A DNA stretch of 64,000 nucleotides from Gautieria morchelliformis (lineage: Eukaryota > Basidiomycota > Agaricomycetes > Gomphales > Gomphaceae). This document shows positions 32,982-46,459 of this stretch, one piece after another. The notes below the pieces were generated by a model. It searched no databases. It worked only from the letters and a program-made list of their open reading frames with translations, and was not told the DNA's origin. The first letter of the stretch is position 1; each line of letters starts with the position of its first letter. The stretch is from positions 1-64,000 of the forward strand of contig WHVA01000386.1 in assembly GCA_015179125.1 (NCBI GenBank). The letters are read 5' to 3'. Both the position numbers and the translations under genes were made by a program.

Positions 32982-35900
32982 TTACAGCGCGTCCAAGCGA
33001 GTCTGCGGATCCTCCAGCATACCGTCTATAATCCCTACCAGCATGTCACCGACAGCCTCAGCAGCTTCAGTCGAGTAGACTCGAGAGTCATACTTCAAAC
33101 GCAGGGTGTAACCAGTCGAAGTCTTAAAGACTTCAAGCATAAGGGCGTAATTGACAGGCATCGTCACCTTGGAAAGCGCCATGACGATCCACCGCATGTG
33201 ATCTATGGGACCTGATGCCGGCTCGAAAGGCTGGAACAGGAAAAGGCACTTGTTTCCGTTAGCCTGTCGATCAACACTGAGGGCTCTGTAGATGTCATCA
33301 AGTCCAACGGTCCCGTTCTCGGTTGTCTTCCAGAATAGCGACTGCGTGTCCTTGAGTAAACTTTGAACAGTAGTATGCGGCTGTAATGAGGATCGGAACG
33401 GAATGAAGTTGGCGCAGGTCCCATTGATCATTTGTGCGTCCTCTAATTCGACGTTTCGGCCAGTCACGAGGTTGTCGTACGAAACATCGTCGCTGCTGCT
33501 CAGACGGCGTAATAAGAGGGAGAACGCAGCTTGAAACGCAATGGAAACAGTGGAGCCGCATTGTGGAGCAAATGTGTCTACCCGGGAATTCACCTTGCGT
33601 AACACCATTCCACTCACTCGGGGTTGTTGAGTCACTGCGGGGTAAGAAAATGTATTTCCCTTGAGCAGTTCTGTCCAGAACGCAAGTGGTGTCGATTTGT
33701 CGAGGCCGTGAATGTAATCGGTAAACGTTTGGAATGGCACTGGCTCTTCGATTGGCTCTTGTCGGGCCATAGCAACAAACTGAGAGTCAAAGATGCGCAA
33801 CAGGGTGCCGTCATACATGGCATGGTCCAACTTGATCGCAAGGAATCGCGAACCGTCCGGCAAAACGATGAGACGATACTTGACGAAAGGTTTGGATAAA
33901 CTGTAAGGTTGGTCCCATATGTCTTGGATAACCCGCTCCTTGGTCATCTCGTCTGGAACCTCTACCGTCTCCAAGTCAAGGACCGGATCCTTGAGCGTTA
34001 CTTGTAACCAGCCATCGTTGTTGTCCTGGAGATACATCGTCCGTAGGATGGCATTCCTCTGAGTGAGTTGTCGAGTGAGGACGACCCATCGACCAAAATC
34101 GAGGTCGGAAGGGATTGGCCTAACCGTTAATAGTTGCCAGTACTGGCCATCGCTGTGTCCCTGGGTGAGGAACTCTGCTTGACCGGGGACCGCACGGGCC
34201 ACGCTCTCGACGGCGTCTCGTTCAATACCCCCCGCGGCGAGCTGCTCGTATACCCTGGGACCCGGCTCGTATAGAACCTGACGAGCAATAGAATCCCCAG
34301 TACGTTTCGAAGGCTTCATAGCTGTTGCCATATCCCTGAGGACCGGGAAGGCAAGAACATCACCCACTGAGAGAGAAAACCCTGCCCGACGACACCTGCT
34401 CACGAGATTGATAGCAGTAATGGAGTCTCCCCCCATTGAAAAGAATGAAGACATTACGCTGATTGACCCACGCTCTATCTGCAGCAGCTCTCCCCAAATT
34501 TCTTGAAGAACTTCTTCCTCTGTTGTCTGAGGGGGGATCATCTGGACAACACCGCCCAGAGAGTACTCGTTTAATTGTACGGCATCCATTTCTTGGACCA
34601 GTCGAGATATCGTCCGGCGATCTGCCTTTCCAGACGGCATGAGAGGGAAAGACGATACAGGTATCCAAACTCTGGGGATCATATATGGAGGAAGCGTAGT
34701 TAGGTTGCTGCTGAGGGATTCGGCATCCCCAGCGTGGGACTGTGCGGGTAATATCTCGAAGACGTCCGACTTTGACTTGCTGAAGATGCAGAGGGCGACG
34801 AGCTGTTCTTTTCCCTGGGTTTCGATGAGAGCTATGATGCAGTCAGAGACTTGCTTCGTCTGAAGGATGGCCTGCTCTATCTCTCCCAATTCGATACGGT
34901 GGCCGTGGAGCTTCTTCTGCTGGTCCTTTCGTCCGAAGCACTCCAACTGACCACCCGGAAGCCAGCGAACTAGGTCACCAGTCCGGTATAACCGCTCACC
35001 TTGCCACTCGACGAAGGCCTTCGCTGTGATATCGTCTCTTTTCAGATAGCCACTCGCGAGCTGCGGTCCGCTTAGGCAGAGCTCTCCCATTGCTCCAAAA
35101 GGTACGAGTTCGAGACTGTCGACCGCGAGGACCGCGGCGGACACGGTTGGCAAAGGCTTCCCGATGATCTTCGCACTGTCTCCCGTTCTAACAATTGCCA
35201 TAGTAGCAAATATGGAGGCTTCCGTCGGACCGTACCCATTGATAACAGTGCATCTTGGCGTCCATCTGGCGACGAGGTCAGGCGTCATGGGTTCGCCGCC
35301 AATAATGATGGTGGTGATACCGGGTGCGTCGTCCGGCGTAATAAGCTTGGCAACAGTCGGCGTGAGGAAAATCTGAGTAACACCCATACTGTTGATACAG
35401 AGAGCGAGGTCAGACAGCAAATCCGCCGTGGGGGCAAGGCACAATGTGGCGCCACTCCCAAGCACAGTGAATATGTCGGAAACCGAGACGTCGAAGACGT
35501 AGTTCGAAAAAAGCAAGGTTCTCCACTCTTGTCCACAACACTCAAGGTCGATGATGCTTTCAATGGCGGTGGAGACTGCACCATGCGGTATCAAAACGCC
35601 TTTGGGGGTCCCCGTGCTTCCGGAGGTATAGATTGTATACGCTAAATCGTTGGAGGTGAGGTTTGGGACGGTATAGTTAGGACAATGCCCAGACAAGTCG
35701 AGATCATTGACCAAGATGGTTTCGAGGTCAGCGGTGGTAAAGATGTCGGCGTGTGCCCGGTCACATAAGATTAACTTAGCCTCTACGTCTCCCGCGATAA
35801 AAGTGTTTCTTTGTGGTGGATTCCCCGGGTCCAAGGGTACATAGACCCCACCTGCCTTGAGCACAGCAAGTATAGATACTATCATGTTCACTGATCTATA

Positions 35901-38900
35901 GCACCTGGTGAGTAAAATAATGGACTTAGAAGAGCATAACTGCTCACCTTTCCAGACATATAGGGACAAATACATTGGGGCCAACACCTTTCGCACGTAG
36001 AATGGTGGCTAGACGGTTGGCGCGATTGTTGAGTTGAATATACGATACATACTCGCCGCTTTGCCATTGAATGGCAATGTGATGTGGCGTCGCGTCAACC
36101 CATCGTTCGAAGCGGGAGTGTAAGAAGTCGCTGGATCCGCCTTCAATACGCGGTGAGAGTGATAGAAGCTGGGTGCGTTCGGCTTCCCCAAGGGTCAAGA
36201 GGCTTGAAATCGCAGTTTGAGGCGTTGTCACCATCGCCTCGACAGCTGTGATAACTTGGTCCAAGATGAATCCAGCGTATTCCGGAGTAAAATCAGAGCT
36301 CAGACGGAATGTCATGGTCTCGTCATCTTCCGCGATTGCATCGAGGGTGGTGTATTCAGTTCTCCATGCCGGTTGCAGCCCGTGAGGGCGGAAGACATCC
36401 TCTGTGCCTGTCGGGAATTGTTATCAGATTGGTATGTAAAGAATTCCATGGTTGGCAGCTCACCCGAACCCAGTGGTGGAGTTTTGACTAGAATATTCAC
36501 GAGAGTGTCAACCAACCCAGAGTCATTCCCTGAAGACCGCAAGGCGTTGCGCATTCCGTGCTGTGCATGCAAGGTAATTGTCCACAAATCGTCTTGGACA
36601 GCACGGAGGTATTCAAGCACCATCAGGCTCGGGTCTGCATTGACACGATGAGGCACCGAGGCAAGCGTCGGACCGTTCATCAGTCCGATGTCCCTGATCG
36701 GTACATCGCGACCAGAAAGCGTCGTTGCAAACACAACGTCGTTGGAGCCGGTACGGGAGGACAATACCAACGCCCATGCGGCGTATACGAGTGAACCCAA
36801 TGTGAGTGAGTGCGCCTTGAGGAAAGGTTGAAACTTGGCCCGGACCATCCCGGTGACTGTATGCTTAGCGCCAGCGCCAGAGCCAAGCCTACTTGGAGTT
36901 GCACCTTTGAGATAGTTAGTCCAGAATTCATTTGCGCTGGCGGTGCCGACATCAATCATATAACGAACGAAGACATTGAACTGAGGCCGAGGAGAGGGAA
37001 CCAGGTCGTGGTAGACAGCGGCGACGTCCTCGTATACAAAGTGATTGCACCAATAGTCAAACAGGGAATGATGAGCCGTCACGACCAAGACTGACAGAGC
37101 TGGAAAAACGGCCATTCTGAAAAACGGCTCGCCAAGAACGAATCCACGATTCATGTCATTGGCTTTGTACTCGGCGAGGCTCTCGAAACGCTCCTCCCAT
37201 TGAAGGGGATGATCAGATTTAAGCACGACCTGCAAGAACGACGCTCCATCCTCATTGAAGGATGTACGAAGGATGTCAGTTGTTGCAAACACCTTCTGGA
37301 ACGCCGAGCGGAGACGGCCTTTGTCAACACCTTCGATATTCCACTCACGTTGGTACACGTATTCAGAACCACCAGCGACAGTGGAAGCCACAAGGGCTTC
37401 TTGCAGCGGTGAGGACGGATAGGCATCATCGAAATAAGCCAGTTCGTCTGCTGTCAACGATGAGGATTCAGGAAGAAGTGAAAAACGCTCCGGAGCGGCA
37501 TCCATCGACGCTGAGAATTCAACGAGGGTGCTTGCCAACTCCCTGAGGGAAGCCATTCTGATAATGTTTGCTGCAGAAACACTGAGGCCATGATCTTGGA
37601 GTCTTGTAACCACCATAATAGCGTTTAAGGAAGAACCACCGAGTGTCAGAAATCCATCGTTGGGATCGATAGATTCTGCCTTGAGTTTCAATACGTCCGC
37701 CCAGACTTGACGGAGAGTCATCTCGGTAGGGGTCAACGCCCGATTCCCCGATGTTCCTCTGGCACGCGACTGCTCAACAAGACCTTCTCGACCCATACTC
37801 TGAAGGCGTTTGCGCAAATTCAAGATGTCAACCTTTCCATTGGCATTCAATGGCAGCTTCTCGAGGGGTATCCAGAAGGAAGGCACACTATAGCCTGGTA
37901 GGCTGCTCTGCGTGTGCGACCGGAGCTTCGTCCCAAGTTCTTCATCCCACAACTGTCCGGGACCAAGAACAAGGCAAGCAACGAGACAGGTTTCCTCGTT
38001 GAGCACGATTGGAACGACGCAGGCCGCTGCCAGAAGCCCGCTTCGATGCAATACCTCTGCCACGCCGTCAGGATCAACCTGTTGGCCGGCGATCTTGACT
38101 TTGAAGTCTAGCCGACCCAGCAGCTCAATGTTGCCATTTTCCAAACAGACAGCCATGTCTCCCGTCCTGAACAGCCGGCCTGGGTGAAACGGATTGTCGA
38201 TGAACGATTTGGCCGTCTGTTCGGGTTGGTTCAAGTATCCACGGGCGAGCTGATGGCCCCCTAAACAGAGTTCTCCAGGGATAAGCAGTGGTGCAAGCCT
38301 CGTCGTTCCAGGGATTAGAACGTAAGCTCCGGTGGTATCTCGTGGACGTCCCACTTCGTTCGGATTGCCTTCAGGTTGGACGTTGGCTCTCCAGTTAAGC
38401 TGCGTACATTCACTCAGACCATACCCCGCTTGAAGGTCGATTTTTCCTGCCCAGAGCTTTACCACCGCCGAACCCACTTTCTCCCCTACGAGTGTCATAC
38501 GTTTCAGTGAGGGTACTGTTTCCGGTGTGAGGAGCAAGGCAGTGGACGCTGTTACGCCAATAGTATTAACGTCCATCTTGTTGATCGTCTCCGTTAGAGC
38601 TACGGTCTGGCTCTCCTTGGAAGCCAAACACAGACAGCCTCCCTGTGTGAGCGTCGAGAAGATGGTGCGCTGCGCGGCGGAAAACACCGGGTTGTAGAAC
38701 AAGAGTGAGCGTAGTCCGTCGATTCTCGGTGCCGAGAGCAATCCAGTTGCGGCAGCACCGTGCTCCAGAACCACACCTTTGGGTGTCCCTGTCGACCCTG
38801 ACGTGTATATCACGTAGGCAGCATGATTCGAGGACTGCTTGATGTTCAAGTTTTCGTGAGAACCAGCGGCATTGTCATGCAGAATACGCTCGAGGATCTT

Positions 38901-40705
38901 CGGTAATATGCATGAGTTATTAAATGTGTGCTTTAAGTTGCAATAAACCTTACCACAGTGGGAGACTGAAAGCGCGACGCGAAAGACGCGTGGGTGAGCA
39001 CGAACGGAGCGGAGACATCCTTGATGATAAACTCGGATCTCTCCATTGGAAAATCGGGGTCGAGGGTGACATACGCCGCACCCGACTTGAGCACCGCAAG
39101 CAGGGATACTACGAGCTCGATGGAACGATTCATATAAACCGGGACGACCGATCCAGGACCACAGGGAAGCTGCCTTGCAACTATATTGGCAGCGCGGTTC
39201 AACTCCAAGTACGTCATGCTGTCACTCGTTTCGAATTGCACCGCTATGTTGCCAGGGGTGCGTACCACCTGCTCCTCGAACAGTGCATGAACGAGCCCTT
39301 CTCTGGGTGTGAGACTGGGGAGCGCCTTCTGGAGAATGAATTCTCTCTCCACAGCTCCAATGAGATCCACCCGAGCATCCAGCTCAGCCTCGGTATCGAC
39401 TCTGAGTATGTGCTCCAAAGCGGAGAGACAGTGGTCAAGCAACACACGGACTTTGGCGTCGGCAATTCCAGCATCATATTGAATCGTGAGACGGATCTGG
39501 TCCGAGATAGCGATGCGAAGCGTAAGATAAAAGTCGTCATCGTCTACGCAGAACGAGGAGCCCCCACTACCCTCGACAAACTTCAAACACGACTGAAGGG
39601 AGAGAGATGGCGAAGGCGACAGCTCCAGGATAGTTTTGAATCCAATGAAAGCATGCTTTGCGCCTTCGTGACGGGCCATCTGAATATGCGAGAGAAGGGA
39701 GATGATAGGTGTGTCCGGCCTGACGTGCACAGAGATGGGGAACCTGACATCCATGCGTCCAATTGCGGTCTTTCCCCCATACATGGGCGGGGGGCTGTCG
39801 CGAGTAGTGGTAGCGAAGAGAACATATTCGGTCGATTGATGCTGTGCCAATACAAGAGCCCACGCGGCTTGTAGGACGGTGTCACGCTCAAACCCGGTCC
39901 TGCGCTCGAATTTGACCAAACGATCAAGCAGCTCTGGGCCTGAACTGACGCTCAGGCGATGTCTATCATTCGACGGGAGACCTGGGCGGACTGTGTCGAA
40001 AAGGGGAGCCTCATGGTGAGTCCTGTCGAGAACCTCGTTCCAATACGCACGGGCGATATCCGGGTCTCTGTTTAAGACGTCTTGCACGTAGGCCGAATAT
40101 GGGGCGTATTCAGCAAAAGCCTGCCCGCCGTAGAACGCTGCGAAATCGCGTTGAATGAGGCGAAGGGAATACTCATCGACAAGCACCCGCAGTATATGAA
40201 GTGTGATTGTGGGCTCCCCTGTCTGCCGAATTGCAAATACCGCATAAGGCGGGATTGTCGTGGACCGTGAGCCCGGGGCATAGCCGGAGACTTCGGCGAA
40301 GCGAAGTGAGGACACCTGATTGTCCACAACGACGCGTATTTCGTCAACGGACGAGCCCAGGTTGACGAGGGTACTCCTCAAGATGGGGTTATGGGCGGCC
40401 AAGGCCTGCCACGTGAGCTGAATTCTATCAAGGCTTGGCGCTGTTTCGGAGGGAAGCACGAGTGTGTAGATGAGCCACTGAGGTTCCTTGGTTTGGCGGA
40501 GTATATCCCGCTGGATGGGCGTTAGGGACAGAGAGGCCTGCAAAGACTGCAGAGGGTTTTCGAACTGCGTGGAATAGCCATGGATGTGCTCTTTTCCGAG
40601 CAGCACAGAGGCAGGGCGTGAGCCCCATCGACGACCCTTTGGAGCAAGATTATCCAATCCCCCATTGGCTTGGGACAATTGAGTGGGATCTACTAATAAC
40701 GACAT
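32982..40705 (-). CDS. Non-ribosomal peptide synthetase, C-A-T-C-A-T-C
   Basis: Multimodular enzyme that activates and links amino or related acids on carrier domains in the cytosol. Exons 40,705-38,954, 38,897-36,464, 36,407-35,948 and 35,895-32,982, with introns of 56, 56 and 52 bp, give 2,519 codons without a stop. Domains by residue: C1 about 45-465; A1 about 474-945 (core YVIYTSGSTGTPKGV 611-625); T1 with LGGSS, Ser 1007; C2 with HHSLFDY 1193-1199; A2 about 1430-1975 (core YTSGSTGTPKGV ending 1649, GYGPTEAS, GRKDQQKKLHGHRIELGE); T2 with MGGDS, Ser 2040; terminal C with DHAMYDG 2239-2245. Fungal NRPSs that end in C commonly release a cyclic product this way. C1 has Arg173 where the catalytic His should be. 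A1 has Ser657 where the substrate-amine Asp is usual; A2 keeps it (Asp1684). The product is unknown. Confidence 0.93.
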
Positions 40706-43483
40706 AGCAAATATTCTGATATAGAAGCAGGCTACATGAGGAAGTCAGATGCGAAGATTCATGGTGTAAATGAACAACATCACCAATATGTTTAGTGCGA
40801 ATCTAAGTGAACTGGAACAGCGGAAGAACAGCAGTGTGAAACTGGTATTATTGATGGTGTCTCTGGCAAGTGTTGCAACAGCGGACAAAAGTACGATGCT
40901 TGATTCTCCCTGGAGCAGAGAGAGCAGAGGGTTCATGAGTCGATCAGCGAAAGACTATTGAAGTGGGACCTACCGTCTATAGATGGGGTGTGTGTCTTGT
41001 TCGAATTCCAGCACTCACCGTAGCATTTTAACTCTGAGAAGAGCGCTCGGGGCTTGATACTGAGATCGCGACGTAGGAGATAAGACCAGGCATAAGGGTC
41101 TGTCGCATAACCCGGAAGTACTGTTTTGAAATTCGGTGTGGCCCATAAAGGAATAATAGGAATGGTAAGAGCAGAATTGAAAAGGTGCCTCCTCCCAAAA
41201 ATGCACAAGAGGCAATCTGTAAAAAGAATTTTTTCTTACATCTCGAGTTACACCGGAGGCTACATCAATGATTGTGCCTTTTCTGCTTGCAAACTTGCTC
41301 ATGTTGATGATTGTAGGTGAAAACCTGGAAGTCGGTGGAGATCCAGACTATAAACCGGGGCGCAATTGATACTTGATGATATGTTGGCATCCTATGCGAT
41401 GTTTCAGGACTACCGCGTAAGCTGACATATGTAACATGTACTGCACAATCAGCCTTACTGATAGCTGTTGTGTATCCACAGTGGGGATGAGCGGCTGCAG
41501 GTTCTCGACGTACCCTTGTCGCCATTGCATCCTGAGTCCTTCTGATGGACACCAGCGCTCATCCAACGAGGCGTGGGGCCGTCAACGACAGCATGGGGCA
41601 AGACTCGACCTCGGTTCATGGCGCGCCCGTCAGGTGTTCTGCCAAGCCCGGCTCGGCTCGAAAGCCGGGGCTTTGGCTCGACTCACGCTGCGCCTCGGCT
41701 CAGCTCGGGCTTGGCCCGCCGGCTTTTGTCGGGGCTCGTGAGTGCACAACGTTTGAGGGGATGCAAGGAGGAAATAAAAAGTCTATGTACCTTTAAGTAG
41801 CTAGTTGTATTCTACATACTCAGATATCCTCTGAAGTCACTCTGCCATCCCTTCCATGAATGAGCTCACAGTCACCGGAGAGGTCAATGAGATCGGCGTT
41901 GTCTGGACGACGCCGGACCTCCGTTACGTAATTAGTTCGAGCCCATGCTAAGATGACGGGGCTGAACTTCGTCTTGAGTCCGCAGTTGGAGTGCAGCTTG
42001 GCACTCGATTCGCACATAACAACAGCATCACGGATCTTCCTGTTTAATTGCGCTTGCTTTCCCGAATTGAATGAAACACTTCAGATTCCATTAAGTTCGC
42101 AGCGAACTCAGCTATCCGACACCAATGATCAGGGAGGATCAGAGCCACTCGGAAGGAAACACATCACAGGTGTGGCGTTAAGCGACGCAGTCCAAAGCAC
42201 GTGGATATGTCTAGTCGATTGTTACTAGTAGCGGCCACGCGGGCGATCTCAGAGAGAGCACCGGACCGCCGCTGTCCCGTCCGCGCAGTTCCGCGCCGCA
42301 GCCGTCCATCCAACAACGCCGGGAAATGAGGGTGTGAGCATAAATTTGTGAAATAACCTGTAACACCTTTATTTGGACTTTTTTTATGGAATTTTTTTGT
42401 AAACATTTCTGTACCTTGTTTCGTCTGGCGCACGAAGAGGGCCGACCAACCACTTCCCTCCCCTGCATCGCTGCGCTCGGGGGGTCCCTCGAGCCGGGTC
42501 GTTCAGGTCGGCACGCCAAAGCCTCGTTCGTGCATTCCATATAGTAAGAGCACCCGCTGCGATTAGAGCGGTCCATGACTAACCCTTACTTTAACCTAAC
42601 GCTAACATAGCTACTTGATTTCGATGACGCTGACCACTCTAAGTCACGGGGAACTGCTGCTGACAAAGCACCCACGGGACAACAAGCGTTGGAGATCTGT
42701 ATCGGGAGATCGGCCGTCGAATTACATAACCTCCGTCGCCAAGCAATCACGATCTAAGTGACATAATCTGTGAGTTCTATGTAGAACCATCAGAGAGCTT
42801 ATATAATGACGGCGTTTGATCGGTCTTCGATAAGTGATGTAGCCGTAAATCCCTAAACTCGCAGCTCTAAAGCGGCCTCGAGACATCAGCGGAGAAAAGT
42901 TGTATTATTTTAGACCAAGGTTTCAAACCATAAGACCAATTGTCAAGCGTCATGCCCGGTGAGACCCAGGGCTTGCGATTCAGACGATGACGAGCATCGG
43001 GCTGAGCTGCAATATGATTCTCTCGGCTACTCACTGTTCCGAAACACCAAGTTTCTTCACCTCGCCATGTCTTTTGTGTCTCCATTTAGGAAGAGGAGTT
43101 TAGGAATTTAGGGCTACAGAGGGCTACAGAAAGTCACGTAGTACCACCGAACACAGTTAAAGGCAACCCGTTACAAGGATACAAAGGGATGGCAGCACTA
43201 GGAGTCATGCAACGAAAGCAACTATACCAAAACGGACCCAGTGGCATCGCTAAGCGGTAGAGGGTACAACCATCAAAATATAATGATATGTATTGAGTTA
43301 GGATATATCCTGGAACGTTCATCCACGTTGCTCGACAGACCCTTCGTCGGAGTCAGCGGGACTGCCTGCACATCACACGCTTTATTCCTAGTACGCAGAT
43401 GCAAAAAGGCCAACTTGTGAGCCGCTGTGCTCTCACTTCCATATCCCTACTACAGCTCCCCTCCTTAGTGTTAGGTCTCAACC
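40706..43483. other. Intergenic region between NRPS and exporter
   Basis: The two genes point away from each other, so both promoters lie here. Within it: a GCTCGGCTCG/AGCCCG-rich patch (41,630-41,745) that looks like the subterminal repeats of a DNA element; a TATATAA (42,801) without an obvious gene behind it; and a G+C-rich patch at 42,240-42,310 and 42,430-42,540. No protein-coding gene is recognised. Short ORFs have no motif. Confidence 0.4.
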
Positions 43484-45305
43484 ATGCCCTCAGATGCCAC
43501 TCATCATGAAGTTGGGAACACGCAGCTGGAGAAAAGCTCCGAGAGGAGCTCCTTTGCTTCTCCAAGTCCTGCCCCCAGTGATGTCGAACTCGACTCTCCA
43601 CCGCTGCCTTCTGCGCCTAAACCGTCGGTGGTCGTCACAAACAAGGCGTTTTACCTCATCATGGCTAGTATATGGCTAGGCAACTTTGGTCAGTTTTAAT
43701 TCTGCGAAACCTATGAAACCCTCACTGACTAGCGAAACATGCTACAGCCGCCTATTTCAATGAAACCACTGCCACGACCGCTATGCACGTTATTGGCACC
43801 CAGTTCAACGACCTTGCGAACCAAAATTGGATCGCAACCGCCTATCTGATCGGTTTCACTGTCACCCAGACATTGCTGGGACGCTTCAGCGACATCTTCG
43901 GTCGCGCTGCTGTTTTCAACGGGACCATGGTCATTTTCGCAGCAGGAACTCTCTGGTGTGGCCTCGCACAATCTATGAACTCCCTCATTGGGGGTAGACT
44001 TCTCCAGGGCATCGGCGCAGCAGGACGTCAAACCGTCGGCGTCATCATCATCATCGACCTCACCACACCGGAGACCCGTGGGGTCTGGCTTGGCTTCTTC
44101 AATCTGTCCTTGTCATTTGGTATGGCGGTTGGTCCAGTGTTGGGTGCCATCCTTTCCGTCGATGCCAGCTGGCGTTGGATGTTCTGGATTACCCTTATGA
44201 TAGTTGGCATCACCTTTCTCTTAGGGATGTCCTCCATGCAATATCCTGTTCCCCATAGGACTCAGAGCAAAGGCATCATTGCACAACTAAAGGAGGTTGA
44301 CTACGTCGGCTCCACTCTCGCGGTCGCCATTGCCGCTCTCATCTGCATCGCGATCGAGATGGGCAACAAAGAATTTCCGTGGAATGTCAGTCACGCTTTA
44401 CTGTTTACTTCTATCCCTCCTTCCTGACAATCGATTTTGATATATAGTCAGCACCCATAATCGTATTATTCGTTGTGGGCGCCGCTCTCATCCCAGTCTT
44501 CGTATTTTATGAGCTCAAGGTCGCCAAATACCCTGTGGTAGACATGCACCTCTTCACGATTCCCAACATCCCCATCGCTTGTCTCATCAATTTCCTCACC
44601 GGCGCCGCGTACTTCGGTGCTGTATTCTTCCTCCCCCGATACTTCATCGACATTTTCGGGTCGAGTCTTGTCAACTCCGGCTTACAGATGTTGGGCATCA
44701 CGCTCGCTGTCGGTATCTCCTCCGTATTTGGAGCAAACCTTATCTCCAAACTGGGTCAGGTCCGACTCATGGGTGCTGTTGGCGGTGCGCTGTATGCATT
44801 GGGCGGAGGTCTGATGTTCCTTGTCGGCCGCCACACCTCAGGGGCGTCTGTCATTGGTTTCTCTGTCCTCATGGGGCTGGGGTCTGGTATCCTATACCAA
44901 CCGTCATTGATCGTGGGACCCATGTCCGTGAAACCGCACCAAATCGCGGGAATCAGTGGCTTCCTCGCCTTCCTCCGAACCCTTGGGGGAACATTCGCCA
45001 CACCGCTCTTAACCGCCATCTACGAAACAAGCTTTACGGGAACATTACGCGGCCAGATCCCCGACAACCTGGTGAATCAGGGCCTGGGTCTCGCCGATCA
45101 GCATGCGGACTTCCCGCAGTATGACAATGTTATTTTGGATGCTCTGGTCAAGGCATTCCACATTGGGAACGTCCCCGCCATCGTCTTCGGGGCGGCATAT
45201 CTGGTCGCGGTGGTTATGCTTCGAAATATCGATTTTGTTCCCGCGTGGAGGAAGGCTCAGATAGCTAGAAGGGAGGCTATGAATGGGTCAGGGGAGAAGG
45301 TCTGA
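43484..45305 (+). CDS. MFS drug/metabolite exporter (DHA2-like)
   Basis: Proton-driven membrane exporter, probably for the product of the neighbouring NRPS. Exons 43,484-43,688, 43,748-44,385 and 44,448-45,305 (both introns open with GTCAGT and end CAG/TAG) give 566 codons in frame. Residues 1-55 are hydrophilic (Ser/Pro/Glu), then many hydrophobic helices, the length of a 14-helix family member. Motif A of the superfamily is GRFSDIFGRAAVF, between helices 2 and 3. The antiporter motif C appears as GMAVGPVLGA. IASARY-type sugar or NRT motifs are absent. The start ATG at 43,484 is preceded by a pyrimidine-rich leader. A siderophore exporter is an alternative reading. Confidence 0.9.
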
Positions 45306-45679
45306 TATGATCTACGCGTCCTCGTGTCTGGAGAGGAGATCCAGGATACTCTATGACTTTTAATTGTGCCTCCAAAATGTGGTTCGATTACTTACTTACA
45401 TGTAATAAATAGACAGTCCTGATGGACTTATTTGTTTTCCAAGTATACTGCTCGTGAGGAGAACACCCAGAGAGGGTACCGTACTTATGTATCACCAACT
45501 TGGTAGCGCCATACTGGTGTTGTGGGCCTGAGAGCTGACGACAAAAACTTGGCCCTACGTTCGAAAAGTTTAGCGATGGCAACATTGGGCCATATCACAA
45601 AATATACCATATTGCTAGGTGCTGAAAATTTAAAAGAAAACGCTACGCATGGAACGAAAAGATAACCTATTTGGTTCCA
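45306..45679 (+). repeat. Segmental duplication, copy 1 (exporter 3' flank)
   Basis: The bases from CTATGACTTTTAATTGTG through CGCTACGCATGGAACG and GGTTCCAACAA recur at 46,861-47,198 with about 10% difference. In copy 2 the sequence runs on into the reductase gene. In copy 1 it breaks at 45,690 into a block rich in CCGTA/TACGG (45,690-45,870), suggesting an insertion at that point. Confidence 0.75.
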
Positions 45680-45689
45680 ACAAGGGCTC

Positions 45690-46440
45690 GGCCGGCACCG
45701 TACCCGTATGAGCCGTTTATACGGCTGCCGTATTACGGATCCGTACCCGTACCGAAGCCAAGTTGGTGACTTCCGACCGTATGACGGTGACGGCACGTAT
45801 GACCTCCGTATAAGGCCGTACGACATACGGCCGTATACGGCGCGCCGTATATACGCAGCGTACGCGTGACGCAGTTATGTAAGGTAACTATCCTTCAAAA
45901 ATGGCCTGATACTGCATAAGTACCCGTACACCAAGTCCATGCTACCAAATACCTTCAACCATACGCTTTCCCATCCTCTGCGTGCACCCCCCGCCGTTCC
46001 TCTCCATGCCCCCCGGCCCCGGCGCCCGCGCATCCGCCGCCGCACCCTCTCCGTACTCGCGTTCACACTTCCCAGTCCGACCACCTTCCCGCTGCCCCTG
46101 CACGTGCCACGCGGACATGCTCCTCGTGGATCTCCTCCCCACGGGCGTGGATGCTCTGGTGCCATGTGCGGGGACGGTGTGGCGTGTGTACAAATTCGTG
46201 TACGCATATCATCGGCGAAGCAAATATGCCTAGTGGGAGCTTGCTGTAGACCTTGGGTGTCGCACAGGTAAATACTCTTAGTCCAGCGATTATCTCACTC
46301 TATATAGAGGGCTGAGAAGTCCATGCGAACCGTATATAAATCGTACACAACTCCACTACGCGCTGCCATAAAGGTCAGGCAACAGTCGGACTAACATCTT
46401 TTGACCATGTCATCGGCATCGACCCCTCAGAGTCCTTGAT
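45690..46440. other. Inserted block rich in CCGTA/TACGG
   Basis: 45,690-45,870 is crowded with CCGTA and TACGG, many as CGTATACGG-type palindromes, resembling the subterminal repeats of a hAT-like element. The first bases are CAAGGGCTCGGCCGG. I could not find a matching inverted end, so the extent is unknown. ORFs on both strands at 45,875-46,270 are GC-driven shadows. Confidence 0.35.
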
Positions 46441-46459
46441 TCAGAAAGCAAACGCTATC

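Noticed and set aside
38924..39874. 316-codon plus-strand ORF inside NRPS exon 1
   Set aside because: Antisense of the condensation and adenylation domains; no motif of its own.
32982..40705. Ferrichrome-type siderophore synthetase
   Set aside because: Domain order C-A-T-C-A-T-C differs from the A-T-C-(T-C) repeats of basidiomycete ferrichrome synthetases, and no ornithine monooxygenase is near; kept only as an alternative for the exporter.
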